Positions 7,875 to 15,629 of a DNA stretch of 50,179 nucleotides are shown piece by piece; the first letter of the stretch is position 1; each line of letters starts with the position of its first letter. Source of the stretch: Croceibacterium_A sp044506565 (GTDB lineage: Bacteria; Pseudomonadota; Alphaproteobacteria; Sphingomonadales; Sphingomonadaceae); assembly GCA_044506565.1 (NCBI GenBank), contig JBIQKN010000013.1:1-50179 (forward strand), written 5' to 3'. The position numbers and the translations under genes were made by a program. The notes under the pieces are model-generated. The model did not search any database. It was given only the letters and a program-made list of their open reading frames with translations, and was not told the origin of the DNA.

Positions 7875-9086
7875 ATGAAACAACTCAGCGACGAGGAGCA
7901 GAGGCTGGTCGGTTCGATCGACCCCGCGCCGATGCTTGAGCGCACGCAGCGCTGGAGCGCGATCAACACCGGCACCGGCAACCTTGCCGGCCTCGCCCGG
8001 CAGGCCGGAGACCTGGCCGAAGCCTTCGCCGTGCTTCCCGGCGACATAGCACTGCGTGAACCGGCGCCGGTCACCACCGTCGACGCGGCCGGCAAGGAGG
8101 TCGCGCTGCCGCACGGAAAGCACCTCGTGCTGCGCGTTCGTCCGACCGCCGAAAGGCGCTTCCTGCTGACCGGGCACATGGACACCGTGTTCCCGCCCGA
8201 GCATCCGTTCCAGGAGGGCCGCTGGCTCGACGACGACACCTTCAACGCGCCGGGGGCGGCCGACATGAAGGGCGGCATCGCCGTGATGCTCGCCGCGCTC
8301 GAGGCGTTCGAGACAAGCCCGGCGGCGGCTTCGGTCGGCTACGACGTGATGATCAACTCCGACGAGGAGACCGGCTCGCTGTCGTCGGCGCCGCTGATCG
8401 CGGAGCTCGCGCGCGGCAAGGCGGCAGCGCTGACCTACGAGCCCGCGGCGCTGCCCGACGGCACGCTGGCGCACGCGCGCGGCGGCAGCGGCAACTACAG
8501 CGTGGTGATCTCCGGGCGCTCTGCGCACGCCGGGCGCAACCCGCAGGACGGCCGCAACGCGGTCGTCGCCGCAGCGGCGCTGGCGCTGGAGCTCAAGGTC
8601 CTCGAGAACGCCGAGCTGACCGTGAACCCGGCCAGGATCGAAGGCGGGTCGGCCAACAACGTGGTGCCCGATCACGCGGTGCTGCGCTTCAACATTCGTC
8701 CGCAGAGCGAGCGCGCAGCGGCCGAGTTCTCGACGAAATTCCGCCATTTGCTCCGCAACCTGGAGATCGGCCACGAAGTCGTCACGCACGTCCACGGCGG
8801 CATCTCGCGGCCTCCGAAACCGGTCGACGAAGCGGCCCAGCGGCTGTTCGACCTGGTCAGCAAGGCCGGCTCCGACGTCGACCAGCGGATTGGCTGGCAG
8901 GCCAGCGGCGGCGTGTGCGACGGCAACAACATCGCCGCCTGCGGCGTGCCGGTGGTCGACACGATGGGCGTGCGCGGCGGCGCGATCCACTCGCCCGACG
9001 AATACCTGATCGTTTCCTCGCTCGCCGAGCGCGCGGCACTGTCCGCGCTCGTCCTTCACCGCCTTGCCACCGGAGACGCCCTGTGA
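7875..9086 (+). CDS. M20-family metallohydrolase (carboxypeptidase G2/ArgE/DapE-like)
   Basis: 403 residues, cytoplasmic. Zinc-site motifs of clan MH are present in order: TGHMDTVFP, PGAADMKGG, NSDEETGS with the catalytic Glu pair, TYEPAALPDG, then the dimerisation domain opening GGSGNYSVVISGRSAHAGR, and a C-terminal AIHSPDEY with the last metal-ligand His. The start ATG gives a normal N-terminus. The stop overlaps the astA start (GTGA), so the hydrolase is tied to arginine catabolism by the succinyltransferase route. That pathway ends with a desuccinylase, normally AstE of a different fold. This M20 enzyme may take that role, since DapE is an M20 desuccinylase, but this is inference. The first gene of the operon, it is divergent from glcB. 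Confidence 0.85.
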   Translation: MKQLSDEEQRLVGSIDPAPMLERTQRWSAINTGTGNLAGLARQAGDLAEAFAVLPGDIALREPAPVTTVDAAGKEVALPHGKHLVLRVRPTAERRFLLTGHMDTVFPPEHPFQEGRWLDDDTFNAPGAADMKGGIAVMLAALEAFETSPAAASVGYDVMINSDEETGSLSSAPLIAELARGKAAALTYEPAALPDGTLAHARGGSGNYSVVISGRSAHAGRNPQDGRNAVVAAAALALELKVLENAELTVNPARIEGGSANNVVPDHAVLRFNIRPQSERAAAEFSTKFRHLLRNLEIGHEVVTHVHGGISRPPKPVDEAAQRLFDLVSKAGSDVDQRIGWQASGGVCDGNNIAACGVPVVDTMGVRGGAIHSPDEYLIVSSLAERAALSALVLHRLATGDAL

Positions 9087-10096
9087 GCTTCCGCCTGCGC
9101 GCCGCGACCGCGGCCGACCTCGAACCGCTTTACGAGATGGCCAAGCTGACCGGCGGCGGCTTCACCAACCTGCCGCCCGACCGCAAGGCTCTCGCCCGCA
9201 AGCTCGAGCGCGCCGAGGCCGCCTATGCACGCGACGAGGACACGCTGGCCGACGAGCAGTTCGTGCTGGTGCTCGAGAAGGCCGAGTCCGACGAGGTGCG
9301 CGGCACCTGCCAGATGATGACCCAGGTCGGGCAGCAGTGGCCGTTCTACTCGTATCGCCTGACGACGCTGACCCAGCACTCGCAGGAGCTCGACCGCACC
9401 GTGCGCGCCGAGATGCTGAGCCTCGTCACCGACCTCGAGGGCTCGAGCGAGGTCGGCGGGTTGTTCCTGCACCCGAACGAGCGCGCCGGGGGGCTCGGCA
9501 TGCTGCTCGCGCGCAGCCGCTACTTGTTCATCGCCATGCACCGCGCGCGCTTCGCCGACCGCATCCTTGCCGAGCTGCGCGGGGTGCTCGACGAGCGCGG
9601 CGGCTCGCCGTTCTGGGACGGCGTGGCGGGCCGGTTCTTCGGCATGACCTTCCAGGAAGCCGACTATTTCAACGCCATCCACGGCAATCAGTTCATCGCC
9701 GACCTGATGCCCAAGCACCCGGTCTACGTGGCGATGCTCAGCGACAGCGCGCGCAGCGCGATCGGCGTGCCGCACCCGAGCGGCCGCGCGGCGATGCGGA
9801 TGCTCGAGGAGGAAGGGTTCGCCTATGAGGGCTACATCGACATCTTCGACGGCGGCCCGACGATGACCGCGCGCACCGACCAGGTCCGCTCGATCGCCGA
9901 GGCGCGCTGCGACACGGTGATCCGGACCGATTCGACCAGCGGCGAACGCGCGCTGATCGCCACGGGCCGACTCTCCGGCTTCCGTTGCTGCTACGGCCTG
10001 CGCGAGGCGGCGGAGGACGGCGTGGTCATCGACCAACAGGCGGCCGACCTGCTCGGCGTCGGGCCGGGCGACACGGTCTGGAGCGTGGCGCGGTGA
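9083..10096 (+). CDS. astA: Arginine N-succinyltransferase
   Basis: Transfers succinate from succinyl-CoA to L-arginine, the first step of the AST pathway. 337 residues starting at a GTG that overlaps the preceding stop codon (GTGA). The family N-terminus SFRLRAATAADL is followed by LTGGGFTNLP, EVGGLFLHPNERAGG, FGMTFQEADYFNAIHGNQFIADLMP and HPSGRAAMRMLEEEGF. These match AstA over the whole length, including the acyl-CoA-binding N-acetyltransferase-like core. The neighbours (M20 hydrolase, astB) form one operon. astC and astD are not in this window. Confidence 0.95.
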   Translation: MSFRLRAATAADLEPLYEMAKLTGGGFTNLPPDRKALARKLERAEAAYARDEDTLADEQFVLVLEKAESDEVRGTCQMMTQVGQQWPFYSYRLTTLTQHSQELDRTVRAEMLSLVTDLEGSSEVGGLFLHPNERAGGLGMLLARSRYLFIAMHRARFADRILAELRGVLDERGGSPFWDGVAGRFFGMTFQEADYFNAIHGNQFIADLMPKHPVYVAMLSDSARSAIGVPHPSGRAAMRMLEEEGFAYEGYIDIFDGGPTMTARTDQVRSIAEARCDTVIRTDSTSGERALIATGRLSGFRCCYGLREAAEDGVVIDQQAADLLGVGPGDTVWSVAR

Positions 10097-10119
10097 GCCT
10101 TCGCCGGGATGACGGGCGC

Positions 10120-11367
10120 ATGCTGACCGAGATCAACTTCGACGGGCTCGTCGGCCCGAGCCACAACTATGCCGGGCTCAGCTTCGGCAACCTCGCCGCG
10201 ACGGCACATGCCGGCAACGTATCGTATCCCCGCGCGGCGGCCCTCCAGGGACTGGCGAAGATGCGCGGCAACCTCGCGCTTGGTCTGGCGCAGGGATTCT
10301 TCGTCCCCCTACCCCGGCCGAACGCCGCATGGCTCGAGACGATCGCGGCCGACTCCCAGACCGACCCGGTGCTGATCGCCGGCGCGTGGTCGGCCTCCTC
10401 GATGTGGACCGCCAACGCGGCCACCGTCTCGCCCGCGCCCGATGCGGCGGACGGGCGCTGCCACCTGACCGTGGCCAACCTCGTGACCATGCCGCACCGT
10501 TCGCACGAGTGGCCCGACACGCTCCACCAGCTCAGGCTCGCCTTCGCCGACGCGCGGCACTTCGCGGTCCACGACCCGGTGCCGCCGTGCTTTGGCGACG
10601 AGGGCGCGGCCAATCACATGCGCCTGACCCGCGCCCACGGCGAGCCGGGCGTCGAGATCTTCGTCTACGGCCGCAGCGGCGGGCGCTTCCCAGCGCGGCA
10701 GCACGAGCAGGCAAGCCGGATCGTCGCCCGCCGCCACGGGCTCGATCCGACGCGCGTGCTGTTCGTCGAGCAGTCGCCCGAGGCGATCGACGCGGGAGCG
10801 TTCCACAACGATGTCGTCGCGGTCGCCAACGAGCGCGTGCTGTTCGCGCATGAGAAGGCCTTTGCAGACCCCGACGGCGCCTACGCCGCGATCCGGCAGG
10901 CGTTTCCCGAGGCCGAGTTCGTGGTGGTGCCCGAGGCATCTGTGAGCCTCGCCGAAGCCGTCCGCTCGTACCTGTTCAACGCCCAGCTCGTGACCCTGCC
11001 CGAGGGCGAGCAGGCGCTGGTGGTCCCGCTCGAGGCGTGGGAAAGCGCGGCCGTGCGTGCCTATCTCGACGCGCTGCTCGCAGGGAACGGCCCGATCCGG
11101 CGCGTGGTGCCGGTCGACGTGCGCCAGTCGATGGCCAACGGCGGCGGCCCGGCGTGCCTGCGGCTGCGCGTGGTCGCCGACCCTGCCACCGTGGATCCGC
11201 GGTTCCTGCTCGACGAGGCGAAGGCGTCGCTGATCGAAAGCGTGATCGGGCGGCACTGGCCCGAGCAGATCGATCCGGGCGACATTGGCAACGAGGCGCT
11301 CGCCGCCGAGATTCGCGCTGCGCGGGCTTCGCTGCTCGACGCGCTCGGACTCGACGAACTGGCCTGA
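10120..11367 (+). CDS. astB: N-succinylarginine dihydrolase
   Basis: Hydrolyses N2-succinylarginine to succinylornithine, CO2 and ammonia (guanidino-group-modifying superfamily). 415 residues, near the size usual for alphaproteobacterial AstB. It has the hallmark FDGLVGPSHNYAGLSFGN at the N-terminus, MWTANAATVSPAPD, FHNDVVAVAN with the catalytic His, and NGGGPACLRLRV with the catalytic Cys near the C-terminus. I chose ATG 10120 because AstB proteins begin a few residues before FDGLVGP. An in-frame GTG at 10093 overlaps the astA stop (GTGA) and would add nine residues, so coupling from there is possible. Confidence 0.95.
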   Translation: MLTEINFDGLVGPSHNYAGLSFGNLAATAHAGNVSYPRAAALQGLAKMRGNLALGLAQGFFVPLPRPNAAWLETIAADSQTDPVLIAGAWSASSMWTANAATVSPAPDAADGRCHLTVANLVTMPHRSHEWPDTLHQLRLAFADARHFAVHDPVPPCFGDEGAANHMRLTRAHGEPGVEIFVYGRSGGRFPARQHEQASRIVARRHGLDPTRVLFVEQSPEAIDAGAFHNDVVAVANERVLFAHEKAFADPDGAYAAIRQAFPEAEFVVVPEASVSLAEAVRSYLFNAQLVTLPEGEQALVVPLEAWESAAVRAYLDALLAGNGPIRRVVPVDVRQSMANGGGPACLRLRVVADPATVDPRFLLDEAKASLIESVIGRHWPEQIDPGDIGNEALAAEIRAARASLLDALGLDELA

Positions 11368-11484
11368 GCCTGTTTCCTGCCGGGACGGTTTGCACGGTTT
11401 GCCGCGTTAACCATTCTTTTTGCTGGAACTTGGCCGCCGGCGCGCGCATTCCTGCATCGTCCATTAAGCAATCGGTGGGAAGCG

Positions 11485-11736
11485 ATGTTGCGCAAGGTCG
11501 CCCGGCTGTTCGTGATCAAGACCCGCCTCGAGGCCTTCGTGATCATCTACGCCCTCGCCCTCGGCGCGGCGAGCCGCGGCGCCCATTACCTCGAAGACAT
11601 GCCCGACTGGCGCGGCTGGATGCTGTTCCTCGCCTGCAACGTCGCCGTATTGATGGCCGGCGCCAAGATCCTCGACGGGCTCAAGTACGAACGCGCCGCC
11701 AGCGCCGAGACGAGCCGCACCGACCTGTCGGCATAG
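11485..11736 (+). CDS. Small inner-membrane protein, unknown function
   Basis: 83 residues with two predicted membrane segments: about residues 15-32 (FVIIYALALGAASRG) and 43-62 (GWMLFLACNVAVLMAGAKIL). The N-terminus is basic (MLRKVARLFVIKTR). It reads like a conserved sphingomonad hypothetical, but I cannot name a family. It follows astB after 117 bp, so it may have its own promoter. It is convergent with ssrA. Confidence 0.6.
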   Translation: MLRKVARLFVIKTRLEAFVIIYALALGAASRGAHYLEDMPDWRGWMLFLACNVAVLMAGAKILDGLKYERAASAETSRTDLSA

Positions 11737-11789
11737 GCCCTTCGTCATGGGAGAGGTGGGGGATTCTGTTGCTAGGCTCCCCCGGGCCC

Positions 11790-12100
11790 CCGGTCTCCGA
11801 TTCTGTTACCCGGTTCGGTCCGAACCGTGCTCAAAGCTTTGTAAGATCAGGCCGTTAGGCCGTCAGGTTACGCAGCGAGAGCAAGTGCTTCGTTGTCGTT
11901 GGCACTTGTGTGTTTTGAGCCTTTAACGGGTTACTCAGCCCGGGCGAAAACAGTGCTTTTCAACACACGTCGATCCTGGTTCGGCCCCGTCAGGACCCCC
12001 GCCGGAACGGGGATTTTGGTGGAGCCGCCGGGTACTGCCCCCGGGTCCGCTGTGCCTATTGCACACCGCAGTTTATCGCCATAGCCGGCAGAGGCCGGCA
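11790..12100 (-). ncRNA. ssrA: Two-piece (circularly permuted) tmRNA
   Basis: Transfer-messenger RNA rescues stalled ribosomes. Read on the minus strand, the gene has the permuted alphaproteobacterial order. The acceptor piece comes first and ends in CGGCTCC-A-CCA (CCA at 12019-12017). A short spacer of about 28 nt follows, then the coding piece beginning GGGGCCG at 11988 and continuing AACCAGGATCGACGTG, a typical tmRNA 5' start. GGGGCCG pairs perfectly with CGGCTCC and gives a G3:U70 wobble, the alanyl-tRNA synthetase identity element. The tag frame at 11903-11868 reads ANDNEALALAA-stop, which I recall as a sphingomonad tag. The exact 3' end of the coding piece is uncertain; about 11790 is an estimate. 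A hairpin of GCCGGC repeats (12084-12099) lies at the 5' end of the precursor. Confidence 0.93.
11868..11903 (-). other. tmRNA proteolysis-tag reading frame (ANDNEALALAA, stop TAA)
   Basis: Eleven codons beginning with GCC (Ala) and ending GCT-GCG-TAA. This resume-codon frame yields a tag ending LALAA, the C-terminal signal read by ClpXP-type proteases. Confidence 0.92.
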
Positions 12101-12106
12101 GGGGGG

Positions 12107-12134
12107 TATATAAGGGATGGCGGCTTAATGTGAA
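12107..12134 (-). promoter_or_regulatory. Probable ssrA promoter
   Basis: On the minus strand TTCACA (12134-12129) and TATATA (12112-12107) are separated by 16 bp. Transcription would start near 12100, right at the 5' end of the precursor RNA. The AT-rich box stands out in a very GC-rich region. Confidence 0.6.
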
Positions 12135-12146
12135 GTGAGCGGGTGC

Positions 12147-12208
<62 letters not shown>

Positions 12209-12239
12209 TCGATCGGCGAGCAGGTCTCGAAAAACAGAT

Positions 12240-12302
12240 TCCTACTGCCTACTGCCTCAAATCAGCCCATTCCTCCTGCCTGCTGCCTCCCGCCTGCTGC
12301 CT
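12240..12302. repeat. Heptamer array, CTGCCTA/C/G type (copy 3)
   Basis: CTGCCTA units, a short unrelated stretch (AAATCAGCCCATTC), then CTGCCTG/CTGCCTC units. It ends 8 bp before the mscL stop codon. It faces the inverted array at 12147 and could base-pair with it. Confidence 0.88.
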
Positions 12303-12309
12303 CAAACGC

Positions 12310-12723
12310 TCACTTCTTCAGCGCATCCCTGATCTCGGTCAGGAGCTCGATCTCGGTCGGGCCGGCAGGCTCCTCCTTCTTCGAGATCAGCTTGTTCGCG
12401 GTGCGCACCAGCAGGAAGATGATGAAAGCGAGGATCAGGAAGTTGATCACAGCGGTGATGAACGCGCCGTAGCCGAACATCGCCGCTCCCGCTTCCTTGA
12501 GCGCCGCGTAGTCGGTGGTGGAGCCCTCGTAGCCGGCGGGAACGCTGAGCAGGACGAAGTAGTTCGAGAAGTCCGCCCCGCCGAAGATCGCGCCGACCAC
12601 CGGCATGATCACATCCTCGGTCAGCGAGGTGACGATCGTGCCGAACGCCCCGCCGATGATCACCGCGACCGCGAGATCGAGCACGTTGCCACGCGCGATG
12701 AACGCCTTGAACTCCTGCAGCAT
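12310..12723 (-). CDS. mscL: Large-conductance mechanosensitive channel
   Basis: MscL opens under membrane tension and releases solutes during hypo-osmotic shock; it acts as a pentamer in the inner membrane. The 137-residue product has the amphipathic N-terminal helix LQEFKAFIARGNVLDLAVAV, TM1 with the pore-lining GGAFGTIVTSL, a periplasmic loop, TM2 (FLILAFIIFLLVRTANKL) and the C-terminal helix ending EIELLTEIRDALKK. Length is normal. It is a stand-alone gene with the ssrA promoter region and heptamer arrays downstream, and it is divergent from lemA. Confidence 0.97.
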   Translation of the reverse strand: MLQEFKAFIARGNVLDLAVAVIIGGAFGTIVTSLTEDVIMPVVGAIFGGADFSNYFVLLSVPAGYEGSTTDYAALKEAGAAMFGYGAFITAVINFLILAFIIFLLVRTANKLISKKEEPAGPTEIELLTEIRDALKK

Positions 12724-12804
12724 GGTTGTTCTCCCCGGAATCGGCGTTCAGAGTGGCACCCGCCGCGCCGGCCTGCAACCGCTCGCTTCTTGAATGGCTG
12801 CGGG

Positions 12805-12826
12805 TGTGTGCTATCTAACTAACACA
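12805..12826. promoter_or_regulatory. Inverted repeat TGTGT/ACACA between mscL and lemA
   Basis: TGTGT (12805-12809) and ACACA (12822-12826) flank an AT-richer centre (GCTATCTAACTA). It lies about 40 bp before the lemA start in the divergent gap and may include a promoter -10 region or an operator. Support is by eye only. Confidence 0.3.
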
Positions 12827-12864
12827 GCGCGGCCCCGACCCCCGCGCGCCAAAAGGGGATGCAG

Positions 12865-13539
12865 ATGTCCGTCATGACCACGCTTCGCGCCGCCTTCGTT
12901 GCCCTGGCCGCGCTGTCGCTCGCCGCCTGCGGCATCAATTCGGTGCCTGCGGCCGAAGAGGAAGCGAAGGCCCGCTGGGCCGACGTGCAGAGCTCGTACC
13001 AGCGCCGCGCCGACCTGATCCCGAACCTCGTGGCCGCCGTGCGCGGCGCCGCCGCGTCCGAATCGCAGATCCTCACCGCCGTGACCGACGCGCGCGCCCG
13101 TGCGACCTCGATCAACATCACCACCGAGGACCTCTCCAACCCCGAGGAGTTCCGCCGCTTCCAGGAAGCGCAGAACGAACTGACCCAGGCGCTCGGCCAG
13201 TTGCGCACGGTGGTCGAGAACTACCCGCAGCTGCAGAGCCAGGCGCGTTTCGCCGACCTGATGACCGCGCTCGAAGGCAGCGAGAACCGCATCAACACCG
13301 CGCGCGACCGCTACAACGAGGCCGTGCGCGCCTACAACACGACGATCCGCACATTCCCGGACATCGTCGGAGCGCGGATCATCCACGGCGCCAAGCCGAT
13401 GGTTCCGTTCGAAGCGACCTCGGCCGCGCAGACCGCGCCGACGGTCGATCTCGACAACATCGGCGTTCCGTCTGCACCGGCGGCACCTCCGGCGAACGAC
13501 AACGCGGACGATGAAGCGCCCGCGGCCGCAGCCAACTGA
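12865..13539 (+). CDS. lemA: LemA family lipoprotein
   Basis: 224 residues with a lipoprotein signal (LSLAAC, modified Cys at residue 22) and then the LemA four-helix domain: ARWADVQSSYQRRADLIPNLVAAV, REAxx-like helical repeats, ARFADLMTALEGSENRINTARDRYNEAVRAYNTTIRTFP split over the core, and an acidic Ala-rich tail. ATG 12865 is preferred to ATG 12859, because AGGGG ends only just before 12859 but is 6 nt before 12865. The family has a structural or signalling role that is not well defined. In many genomes it precedes TPM-domain genes, exactly as here (11 bp gap), so the three products probably act together at the envelope. Confidence 0.9.
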   Translation: MSVMTTLRAAFVALAALSLAACGINSVPAAEEEAKARWADVQSSYQRRADLIPNLVAAVRGAAASESQILTAVTDARARATSINITTEDLSNPEEFRRFQEAQNELTQALGQLRTVVENYPQLQSQARFADLMTALEGSENRINTARDRYNEAVRAYNTTIRTFPDIVGARIIHGAKPMVPFEATSAAQTAPTVDLDNIGVPSAPAAPPANDNADDEAPAAAAN

Positions 13540-13550
13540 CCGCGCACCCG

Positions 13551-14387
13551 ATGCGCTGGATCCTCGCCTGGCTGGCCCTGCTGGCCGCGCTCGCGGGCGC
13601 GCCGGCAGCGGCCCAGGACTTCCCGCCACGTCCTGAAGGGCCGATCTACGACGGAGCAAACATCATCACGGACGGGCAGGAAGAACTGCTCGACCTCCGG
13701 CTGCGCGACTACAACCGGACCACCGGGCGTGCGATCATCGTTGCCACGGTGCCGTCGCTCGACGGCATGGAAATCGAACCGTACGCACAGGATCTCGCCG
13801 AGCTCTGGGACATCGGCGGCGCGGAAACGGAGAATGGCCTGCTGTTCCTCGTGGCACCCAACGAGCGGCGCATGCGCATCCACACCGCCCGCGGGCTCCA
13901 GGAGCGCATGACCGACATCATGTCCGGCCGGATCATCCGCGACGTCGTCACGCCGCGGTTCAAGGCGGATGACCTGTCCGGCGGGATCGCCGACGGCGTC
14001 GATGCCATCATCGCGCAACTCGACATGGACCCCGCACAGGCCAGGGCCATCGAGGAGGCCGAGCGCGCTGCCCGCGCCAACGCCGCGCGCGACGCCGCAC
14101 CGGCGATCGCCAGCGTGGTGTTCTGGGTGGTCATGATCGTGATCTTCGCCGCGGTTTTCAGCCGCGGCGCGCGCGGGCGGCGTTACCGCGGAGGGGGCGG
14201 CGTCGGCAATGCGGTCGGCAACGTGCTGCTGTGGACCGCGATCAACGCGGCGATGAACAGCGGTCGCTCGAGTGGCGGGTGGGGCGGCGGAAGTAGCTGG
14301 GGCGGCGGCGGAGGCGGCGGCGGCTTCGGCGGCTTCGGCGGCGGAGGCGGCGGCTTCAATGGCGGCGGCGCGAGCGGGAGCTGGTAG
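13551..14387 (+). CDS. TPM-domain (YgcG/DUF477) exported membrane protein with Gly-rich tail
   Basis: 278 residues. A signal peptide (ending PAAAQ, about residue 22) is followed by a TPM domain beginning YDGANIITDGQ and including GLLFLVAPNERRMRIHTARGLQ. A single membrane segment (about residues 184-203, IASVVFWVVMIVIFAAVF) is followed by an Arg/Gly stretch and a C-terminal tail made mostly of Gly with Ser, Phe and Trp, ending GGGASGSW. This tail is normal for the YgcG subfamily. The gene lies between lemA and a second TPM gene starting 1 bp after its stop codon. Confidence 0.88.
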   Translation: MRWILAWLALLAALAGAPAAAQDFPPRPEGPIYDGANIITDGQEELLDLRLRDYNRTTGRAIIVATVPSLDGMEIEPYAQDLAELWDIGGAETENGLLFLVAPNERRMRIHTARGLQERMTDIMSGRIIRDVVTPRFKADDLSGGIADGVDAIIAQLDMDPAQARAIEEAERAARANAARDAAPAIASVVFWVVMIVIFAAVFSRGARGRRYRGGGGVGNAVGNVLLWTAINAAMNSGRSSGGWGGGSSWGGGGGGGGFGGFGGGGGGFNGGGASGSW

Positions 14388-14388
14388 G

Positions 14389-15066
14389 ATGGCCGGCTAT
14401 CTCAGCGAGGCCGATCACGCGCGCGTCACCGCGGCGGTCGCCGAGGCGGAATCGCGCACGGCCGGCGAAATCGTCACCGTCGTCGCCGACCGCTCGGATG
14501 GCTACAGCGACGTCGCCCTCGCCTGGTCGGCGTTCGCGGCGTTCACCGTGCTGGTCGTGCTGGCGATCTTCCCCGATTTCTGGCTGTGGCTGGTCGACAG
14601 GGCGCTCGACAACTGGGCGCACGAATGGACCCCGCACGAAGTCCTCACGCTCGCGGCGAGCGCGGCGATCGTCAAGTTTCTCGCCGTCTGGCTGCTGCAG
14701 CTATGGCCGCCGCTCAAGTTCTGGCTCGTCCTGCCGAACATCAAGACCCAGCGGACACTCGAGCGTGCGGTCAGCCTGTTCAAGGTCGGCGCCGAGCGCC
14801 GAACCCATGGCCGCACGGGCATCCTGATCTACCTGTCGATGCGCGAGCATCGTGCCGAAATCCTCGCCGACGAAGCGATCGCCTCGAAAGTGCCGCCCGA
14901 GACCTGGGGCGATGCCATGGCGGCCTTGCTCGTGCACGTCCGCGAAGGCCGCCTGGCCGACGGGATGATTGCCGCGGTCGAGCAGGTCGGCGCGGTGCTC
15001 GCCGAGCACTTCCCGCGCGACGACAACGACACCAACGAGTTGCCGGACCGGCTTATCGAGCTATAG
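14389..15066 (+). CDS. TPM-domain integral membrane protein
   Basis: 225 residues. The TPM fold here is split by membrane segments: an N-terminal half (LSEADHARVTAAVAEAESRTAGEIVTVVADRSDGY), two or three hydrophobic segments (about residues 42-62 and 87-118, FLAVWLLQLWPPLKFWLVLP), then a half ending with GRTGILIYLSMREHRAEILAD split by an RTHGR motif and AALLVHVREGRLADGMIAAVEQVG. The start is ATG 14389, 1 bp after the preceding stop codon. This is the companion of the Gly-rich TPM protein in LemA operons. Biochemical activity is not known. Confidence 0.85.
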   Translation: MAGYLSEADHARVTAAVAEAESRTAGEIVTVVADRSDGYSDVALAWSAFAAFTVLVVLAIFPDFWLWLVDRALDNWAHEWTPHEVLTLAASAAIVKFLAVWLLQLWPPLKFWLVLPNIKTQRTLERAVSLFKVGAERRTHGRTGILIYLSMREHRAEILADEAIASKVPPETWGDAMAALLVHVREGRLADGMIAAVEQVGAVLAEHFPRDDNDTNELPDRLIEL

Positions 15067-15074
15067 GCCCGGGC

Positions 15075-15629
15075 GTGTCCGAACGCCCCCTCCCCCCCGA
15101 CGCCCACCTCCCCGAACAGGTCGAATGGTCCGGCCGCTTCATCGAGGCGCGGCGGCGCGGACGGTGGGAGTACGCGAGCCGAGCGCGGGGGATACGCGCG
15201 GCGGTGATCCTCGCGCTCGATGCGGGCGCGGTGATCCTGGTCGAGCAGTACCGCGTGCCGCTGGGCAAGGTCTGCCTCGAGCTGCCAGCCGGGCTGATCG
15301 GCGACGAGACCGAGGGCGAATCCGCGATCGACAGCGCGATGCGCGAACTCGAGGAGGAAACCGGCTACCGCGCCGCGCAGTGGGAGGATCTCGGCGAGTT
15401 CTGGTCGTCGCCGGGGATGTTGAGCGAGAGTTTCACGCTGCTCAGGGCGACCGGGCTCAGCAAGGTCGGCGAAGGCGGCGGGACCGAGCACGAGGACATC
15501 GTGGTTCACCGCGTGCCGCTCGACCGGATCGCGGACGTCGTCGCCGAGCACCGCGGCCGCGGACACGCGATCGACGTCAAGCTGCTCCTGCTGCTCGGTT
15601 CGCACTGGCTGGAGGACACCGCGCAATGA
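15075..15629 (+). CDS. Nudix hydrolase (ADP-ribose pyrophosphatase-like)
   Basis: 184 residues from a GTG start 8 bp after the previous gene. The Nudix box G-x5-E-x7-REL-x-EE-x-G is complete between residues 76 and 98 (GDETEGESAIDSAMRELEEE, then TGY). The preceding AVILVEQYRVPLGKVCLELPAG is the usual N-terminal sheet of ADP-ribose/nucleoside-diphosphate-sugar pyrophosphatases. A downstream glutamate region (GGGTEHEDIVVHRVPL) fits the same subgroup. It is probably a cytoplasmic house-cleaning enzyme. Its stop codon overlaps the next start (ATGA). Confidence 0.88.
   Translation: MSERPLPPDAHLPEQVEWSGRFIEARRRGRWEYASRARGIRAAVILALDAGAVILVEQYRVPLGKVCLELPAGLIGDETEGESAIDSAMRELEEETGYRAAQWEDLGEFWSSPGMLSESFTLLRATGLSKVGEGGGTEHEDIVVHRVPLDRIADVVAEHRGRGHAIDVKLLLLLGSHWLEDTAQ

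Noticed and set aside
7775..8278. N-terminal extension of malate synthase G through an upstream start
   Set aside because: The extension overlaps the divergent M20 gene, has no family similarity, and the TTG with AAGGAG fits better.
11425..11450. GGAAC followed by CATT as an EcfG promoter before the small membrane protein gene
   Set aside because: The second box differs from CGTT, and the flanks give no further support.
11893..12084. Short plus-strand ORF across the tmRNA region
   Set aside because: It is antisense to the tmRNA coding and acceptor pieces, which explain the sequence fully.
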